DNA of 36,158 nt from Pseudomonadota bacterium (lineage in GTDB: Bacteria; Pseudomonadota; Gammaproteobacteria; Burkholderiales; Gallionellaceae), in contig JAJZSA010000020.1 of assembly GCA_021822115.1 (NCBI GenBank), positions 1-36,158 on the forward strand, read 5' to 3'. Made by a program: the position numbers and the translations under genes. The notes under the pieces are model-generated. The model was not told the origin of the DNA and did not search any database. It worked only from the letters and a program-made list of their open reading frames with translations. This document shows positions 32,565 through 36,158 of the stretch, piece after piece (position 1 is the first letter of the stretch; each line of letters opens with the position of its first letter).

Positions 32565-32581
32565 TCTTATAACCGATTCAA
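32553..32581 (-). promoter_or_regulatory. Candidate cys operon promoter
   Basis: The minus strand has TTGAAT (32581-32576), 17 bases, then CATAAA (32558-32553), overlapping the CTCTAA/TTAGAG dyad. Both hexamers match sigma70 consensus at four of six positions, as expected for an activator-dependent promoter. Confidence 0.4.
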
Positions 32582-32597
32582 ATATGGAGAAAGCGCC

Positions 32598-33521
32598 ATG
32601 AACCTGCAACAACTGCGTTACCTGAACGAGATCGTGCGCTGCGAACTGAACATCTCGGATGCCGCCGCCGCGCTCTACACTTCGCAGCCCGGCGTGAGCA
32701 AACAGATCAAGCTGCTGGAAGAGGAACTCGGCATCGACATCTTCGTGCGCAACGGCAAGCGCATCGTCGCCGTCACCGAGCCGGGCAAGGCAGTGGTGCA
32801 GATCGCGCAACGCGTGCTGCGCGAGACCGCGAACCTGAAACAGGTGGGACAGGAGTTCAAACAGCAGGACACCGGCAGCCTCACCATCGCCACCACGCAC
32901 ACCCAGGCACGCTATGCACTGCCGCCGGTGGTGAAGGCGTTCACCCTGCGCTACCCGGGCGTCAAGCTCGGCCTGCACCAGGGCAGCCCGACGCAGATCG
33001 CCGAGCAGGTGCTGAGCGGCGAGGTGGACATCGGCATCGCCACCGAGAGCCTGGCGCTATACGACGAGCTGGTCACCCTGCCCTGCTATGAATGGCACCA
33101 CTGCGTGGTGGTGCCGCCCAAGCATCCGCTGCTGCTGGAAAAGAAACTAACGCTGAAGAAGCTGGCGCAATATCCCATCATCACCTACGACTTCGCCTTC
33201 ACCGGCCGCAACAAGATCAACCAGGCGTTCAGCGAAGTCGGCATCGAACCCAACATCGCGCTCACCGCCATTGATGCCGACGTGATCAAGACCTACGTGG
33301 AGTTGGGATTGGGCGTGGGCATCGTGGCACAGATGGCCTTCATCCCCGCGCGCGACACACACCTGCGCATGATCGATGCCGGCCACCTGTTCCAGCCCAG
33401 CACCACGCGTATCGCCGTGCGCCAGAACCAGTACCTGCGCGGCTACGCCTACGACTTCATCGAACTGTTCGCGCCGCAGCTCACGCGCGAGGTGGTGGCG
33501 CAGGCCTTGCACCAGGCATGA
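32598..33521 (+). CDS. cysB: LysR-type regulator of sulfur assimilation CysB
   Basis: CysB activates sulfate-assimilation genes, with O- or N-acetylserine as inducer and sulfide or thiosulfate as anti-inducers. The 307-residue protein has the N-terminal LysR helix-turn-helix (NISDAAAALYTSQPGVSKQI, about 20-39), the linker helix, and the periplasmic-binding-like effector domain with TIATTHTQARYALP, typical of the CysB/Cbl subgroup and its sulfate/effector pocket. I start at 32598, with GGAGA upstream; the frame opens at 32526. It is transcribed away from the tauE-cysI-cysHDN operon. Confidence 0.94.
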   Translation: MNLQQLRYLNEIVRCELNISDAAAALYTSQPGVSKQIKLLEEELGIDIFVRNGKRIVAVTEPGKAVVQIAQRVLRETANLKQVGQEFKQQDTGSLTIATTHTQARYALPPVVKAFTLRYPGVKLGLHQGSPTQIAEQVLSGEVDIGIATESLALYDELVTLPCYEWHHCVVVPPKHPLLLEKKLTLKKLAQYPIITYDFAFTGRNKINQAFSEVGIEPNIALTAIDADVIKTYVELGLGVGIVAQMAFIPARDTHLRMIDAGHLFQPSTTRIAVRQNQYLRGYAYDFIELFAPQLTREVVAQALHQA

Positions 33522-33534
33522 GGGGAAGAATGGA

Positions 33535-33559
33535 AGGCGCGCACCGTGCGGTCGCGCCT
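33535..33559. other. Hairpin between convergent cysB and thioredoxin-like genes
   Basis: AGGCGCG and CGCGCCT form a 7-bp stem enclosing an ACC/GGT inner pairing. It lies in the 77-base gap between convergent stops, but no T-run follows on either strand. It could aid Rho-dependent or bidirectional ending of transcripts. Confidence 0.4.
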
Positions 33560-33598
33560 GTTGCCTGCGTCTAAAGGGGATTTAGAACGACGAGGGGA

Positions 33599-33961
33599 TC
33601 AGGCCGCCGCCGGGCCTGCCTGATGACGCTCGATCACGCCATCGATGAACTTGCGCAGGAAACCTTCGGTCTGTGCGCTGTGGAAGCGGTCGATCTCCAC
33701 GCCGTGACTGTAGGCGACCACGGTGGGGAAACCGCGCACCTTGTGTTTGCCGGCGATGCGCATGTTCTCGTCGGCATCGACGATGCCGAGGTAGAACTTG
33801 CCGTCGTATTCGAACACCATCTTGTGCAGCAGCGGCCCCAGCACCCTGCACGGCCCGCACCATTCCGCACTGATATCCATCAGCACCGGCAGTTCGTGCG
33901 AACGCGCCACCACCAGTTCTTCGAAGCTGTCTTCTTCCACGTTATAGGAATAGTCGCTCAT
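33599..33961 (-). CDS. Thioredoxin-like protein (WCGPC)
   Basis: The 120-residue protein has a thioredoxin fold with the active site WCGPC (about residues 33-37) after LMDISAE, the cis-proline in RGFPTVV, and no signal peptide, so it is cytosolic. It differs from TrxA in an N-terminal acidic extension (SDYSYNVEEDSFEE). It could reduce CysH or other targets or act as a chaperone-associated thioredoxin. I start at 33961; the frame is open to 34054 but overlaps murJ. It follows murJ by 16 bases on the same strand. Confidence 0.87.
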   Translation of the reverse strand: MSDYSYNVEEDSFEELVVARSHELPVLMDISAEWCGPCRVLGPLLHKMVFEYDGKFYLGIVDADENMRIAGKHKVRGFPTVVAYSHGVEIDRFHSAQTEGFLRKFIDGVIERHQAGPAAA

Positions 33962-33977
33962 CGTCTCTCCTCCACTT

Positions 33978-35522
33978 TCAATTCGCGCCGCGCTTGTAGA
34001 AATCGCGCACGCGGAATCCCAACACGAACAACACGCCGAGATAGGCCCCGGCACCGCCCATCACCAGTGCGGTCAGATGCAGGATGCGCCCCCAGCCGTG
34101 CGCCTCCAGCCAGTGCTGCTGGCTGCCCATGCCGAACCACAGCACCAGCCCCAACACCAGCAAAGCCGTTGCGATCTTGAGGAAGAACATGCGCCAGCCC
34201 GGCTCCGGGCGGTAGATGGCGTGCTTCTTCAGGAAATGGAACAGGATGGCGGCGTTCAGACAGGCGGCCAGTCCGATGGAGAGCGCCAATCCGGCATGCG
34301 CCAGATCGAAGGTGAATACGAACAGCGCGTTCATGGCTTGGGTCGCCAGCAGGGTGACGATGCCGATCTTGACCGGGGTCTTGATGTCCTGCTTGGCATA
34401 GAAGCCGGGCGCGAGGATCTTCACCAGGATGAGACCGATCAACCCCACGCTGTAACCGACCAGCGCATTGCGCGACATCAGCACGTCGTGCGCACTGAAC
34501 TCGCCATGCTGGAAGAAGGTGGCCAGCAGCGGTGTGGCGATCATGCCCAGCGCCAGTGCGGCGGGCAGCGCCAGCATGAAGGTCAGGCGCAAACCCCAAT
34601 CGAGCAGGCGCGAATACTCATCGTCGTCGCCGCTGGCATGCAGCCGGGAAAGCGAGGGCAGCAGGATGGTGCCCAGCGCGACGCCCAGCAGGCCGGTGGG
34701 GAATTCCATCAGGCGGTCGGCGTAATACAGCCAGGACACGCTGCCCGCCACCAGAAAGGAAGCGAATACGGTGTTCAGGATGAGGCTGATCTGCGCGATG
34801 GAAACGCCGAACAGCGCCGGCCCCATCTGTTTCACCACACGCCACATGCCGGCATCATGCCAATCTAGGCGCAAGCTGGGCAGCATGCCGATCTTCTTCA
34901 GGAAGGGGAGCTGGAATGCGAGCTGCACCACGCCCGCCACGAGCACCGCCCAAGCCAGCACCATCACCGGCGGATCGAAATAGGGCGCCAGCCACAATGC
35001 ACCGCCGATGAAGCAGACATTGAGCAAGACGGGCGCGAAGGCGGGCACCCAGAATTTGTTGTAGGTATTGAGGATGCCTGCCGCCACCGCCACCAGGGAG
35101 ATGAAGAAGATGTAAGGCGAGGTGACGCGCAACATCTGCACCGTAAGATCGAATTTTTCCGCATCGGCGGCGAAACCGGGCGCGCTTATATATACCAGGA
35201 TGGGCGCGGCGATGATGCCGAGCAGCGTGATGCCGAACAGGATCAGCGCCAGCAAGGTGGTGACATGGTCTACCAGCAACTTGGTCTCGTCGTGACCGCG
35301 CCGATTCTTGTACTCGCCGAAGATGGGGACGAAGGCCTGCGAGAACGCGCCTTCGGCGAACATGCGGCGCAGCAGGTTGGGCAGCTTGAAGGCGACGAAG
35401 AATGCATCGGTGGCCGCCCCCGCGCCGAACACGCGCGCGATCAACACGTCGCGGATGAAGGCCAGGATGCGCGAGACCAGAGTGAGGCTGCTGACCGCAG
35501 CGAGCGCCTTGAGCAGGTTCAT
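33978..35522 (-). CDS. murJ: Lipid II flippase MurJ
   Basis: MurJ flips lipid II across the inner membrane for peptidoglycan synthesis. The 514-residue protein has about 14 hydrophobic helices and the family N-terminus ([24 protein letters not shown]), then [30 protein letters not shown], in which basic residues line the cavity. Length is normal. It is followed by the thioredoxin-like gene and preceded by the DUF3579 gene, and is read divergently from rpsT, a typical betaproteobacterial arrangement. Confidence 0.96.
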   Translation of the reverse strand: MNLLKALAAVSSLTLVSRILAFIRDVLIARVFGAGAATDAFFVAFKLPNLLRRMFAEGAFSQAFVPIFGEYKNRRGHDETKLLVDHVTTLLALILFGITLLGIIAAPILVYISAPGFAADAEKFDLTVQMLRVTSPYIFFISLVAVAAGILNTYNKFWVPAFAPVLLNVCFIGGALWLAPYFDPPVMVLAWAVLVAGVVQLAFQLPFLKKIGMLPSLRLDWHDAGMWRVVKQMGPALFGVSIAQISLILNTVFASFLVAGSVSWLYYADRLMEFPTGLLGVALGTILLPSLSRLHASGDDDEYSRLLDWGLRLTFMLALPAALALGMIATPLLATFFQHGEFSAHDVLMSRNALVGYSVGLIGLILVKILAPGFYAKQDIKTPVKIGIVTLLATQAMNALFVFTFDLAHAGLALSIGLAACLNAAILFHFLKKHAIYRPEPGWRMFFLKIATALLVLGLVLWFGMGSQQHWLEAHGWGRILHLTALVMGGAGAYLGVLFVLGFRVRDFYKRGAN

Positions 35523-35529
35523 ATAAGCA

Positions 35530-35937
35530 TCACCAGCCGTTGTTTTCCGGCTTGCGCCGTTCCATGTTCAGTGTGGGGTACAGCCCGGTCGCCCCGGCAT
35601 CGGCGCGCGAACGGCCACTCCGCACCTGCAACCGGTTACTCACCACGAATTGGCGCACCAGCTCGAAGCCCTGCGGATCAGCCTCTTCCAGCGAGAAGCG
35701 CACCACCACCGCAGGGGTGCCCTGGATGACGGCGGGATGTATATATGAGGAATAGAGACTGCGGCCATCCTTGCCCGTGGTCGCCAGCATGTCACTCAAA
35801 CGCTCGTTCCAGTTGGAGGGCCGGAAAGTCGCGCCCTGCTTGTCCACGCCAAGGATGACGAACTCGGCCAGTTCCGGCGTGCGCACGATGTTTTCGAACA
35901 ATTTGACGATTCCCCATGGCCATAAAGCGGCGCGCAT
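35530..35937 (-). CDS. DUF3579 family protein
   Basis: The protein, about 135 residues, resembles DUF3579: [25 protein letters not shown] is followed by [22 protein letters not shown] and a final [10 protein letters not shown]. Function is unknown; the gene is commonly found near rpsT and murJ in betaproteobacteria. The start is uncertain: ATG 35937 adds a stretch ([12 protein letters not shown]) that is not obviously family-like, and a TTG or GTG start nearer to residue 13 or 18 is possible. It ends seven bases before murJ, so both are probably co-transcribed. Confidence 0.8.
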   Translation of the reverse strand: MRAALWPWGIVKLFENIVRTPELAEFVILGVDKQGATFRPSNWNERLSDMLATTGKDGRSLYSSYIHPAVIQGTPAVVVRFSLEEADPQGFELVRQFVVSNRLQVRSGRSRADAGATGLYPTLNMERRKPENNGW

Positions 35938-35997
35938 TGTAGCATCGCCCCCCCGGCACCACGGGAAGCGGGCTTTTCCCCAAGGCAAAAACATCGC

Positions 35998-36026
35998 TTG
36001 CAAAAGCCCGGGCGGGTACCTATAAT
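35998..36026 (+). promoter_or_regulatory. rpsT promoter (sigma70)
   Basis: TTGCAA (35998-36003), a 17-base spacer and a perfect TATAAT (36021-36026) are followed by GCGCGCC, the same discriminator as the rrn and rpmE promoters. It lies 43 bases before the rpsT ATG. Confidence 0.85.
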
Positions 36027-36068
36027 GCGCGCCTTTTTTACGCAAGCCGACACGGAGTTCACAAACAA

Positions 36069-36158
36069 ATGGCTAACACCGCACAAGCACGCAAGCGCGC
36101 CCGCCAGGCGACAGAGCGCAACGCACACAACAGCACCCTGCGCTCCGAAATGCGCACT
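36069..36158 (+). CDS. rpsT: 30S ribosomal protein S20 (partial, 3' end outside window)
   Basis: The first 30 residues (MANTAQARKRARQATERNAH onward) match S20, a small basic protein that binds 16S rRNA early in 30S assembly. A GGAG ribosome site precedes the ATG by 11 bases. The gene runs off the right edge. Confidence 0.95.
   Translation, partial: MANTAQARKRARQATERNAHNSTLRSEMRT

Overview
The window looks like a chromosomal segment of a betaproteobacterium. The assimilatory sulfate cluster (cysI-DUF934-cysH-cysD-cysN with a divergent cysB), the DUF3579 gene next to murJ/rpsT, and the dapB-bamE-recN-nadK and hrcA-hemH blocks all have a betaproteobacterial flavour. The mix of c-type cytochrome signals suggests a Nitrosomonadales/Gallionellaceae-like relative, but this is inference and no 16S body is present to confirm it. 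Genes are tightly packed, and many stop and start codons overlap (ATGA, GTGA, TTGA). I see no CRISPR array, tRNA, phage or transposase gene.

Layout. 1-355: leader and tandem promoters of an rRNA operon read leftward out of the window. 356-2757: tsaD, plsY (opposite strand), folB and rpmE. 2895-6200: two convergent ArnT-like membrane glycosyltransferases. 6324-10088 (minus): nadK-recN-bamE-dapB. 10144-16085 (minus): a TetR regulator, an RND efflux adaptor and pump, and an outer-membrane phospholipase A, in overlapping reading frames. 16179-18290 (plus): hrcA and hemH. 18294-22418 (minus): oligoribonuclease, a membrane diguanylate cyclase with a periplasmic haem-c motif, a glycosyltransferase and a YcgR-type PilZ protein. 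22483-24901 (plus): Ste24-like M48 protease, a small cytochrome c and rsgA. 24917-32486 (minus): a CobD/CbiB-like membrane protein at the end of the sulfate-assimilation run, headed by a TauE-like permease. 32598-33521: cysB. 33599-35937 (minus): thioredoxin-like protein, murJ and a DUF3579 protein. 36069 to the end: start of rpsT.

How the genes work together. CysDN activates sulfate to APS, CysH (with the two Cys pairs of an Fe-S APS reductase) makes sulfite, and CysI makes sulfide. CysB is encoded divergently, with an inverted repeat between it and the operon. The minus-strand block at 18.3-22.4 kb could form one cyclic-di-GMP circuit: the cyclase makes the signal, YcgR binds it, Orn clears the pGpG breakdown product, and a glycosyltransferase is translationally coupled to the cyclase. 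This is the most interesting candidate system here. Other points of note are an inverted duplication over the catalytic-cysteine codons of cysH, palindromic elements in the downstream gaps of the cys operon, an efflux/phospholipase cassette lying between nadK and hrcA, and a GC-rich discriminator shared by the rRNA, rpmE and rpsT promoters.
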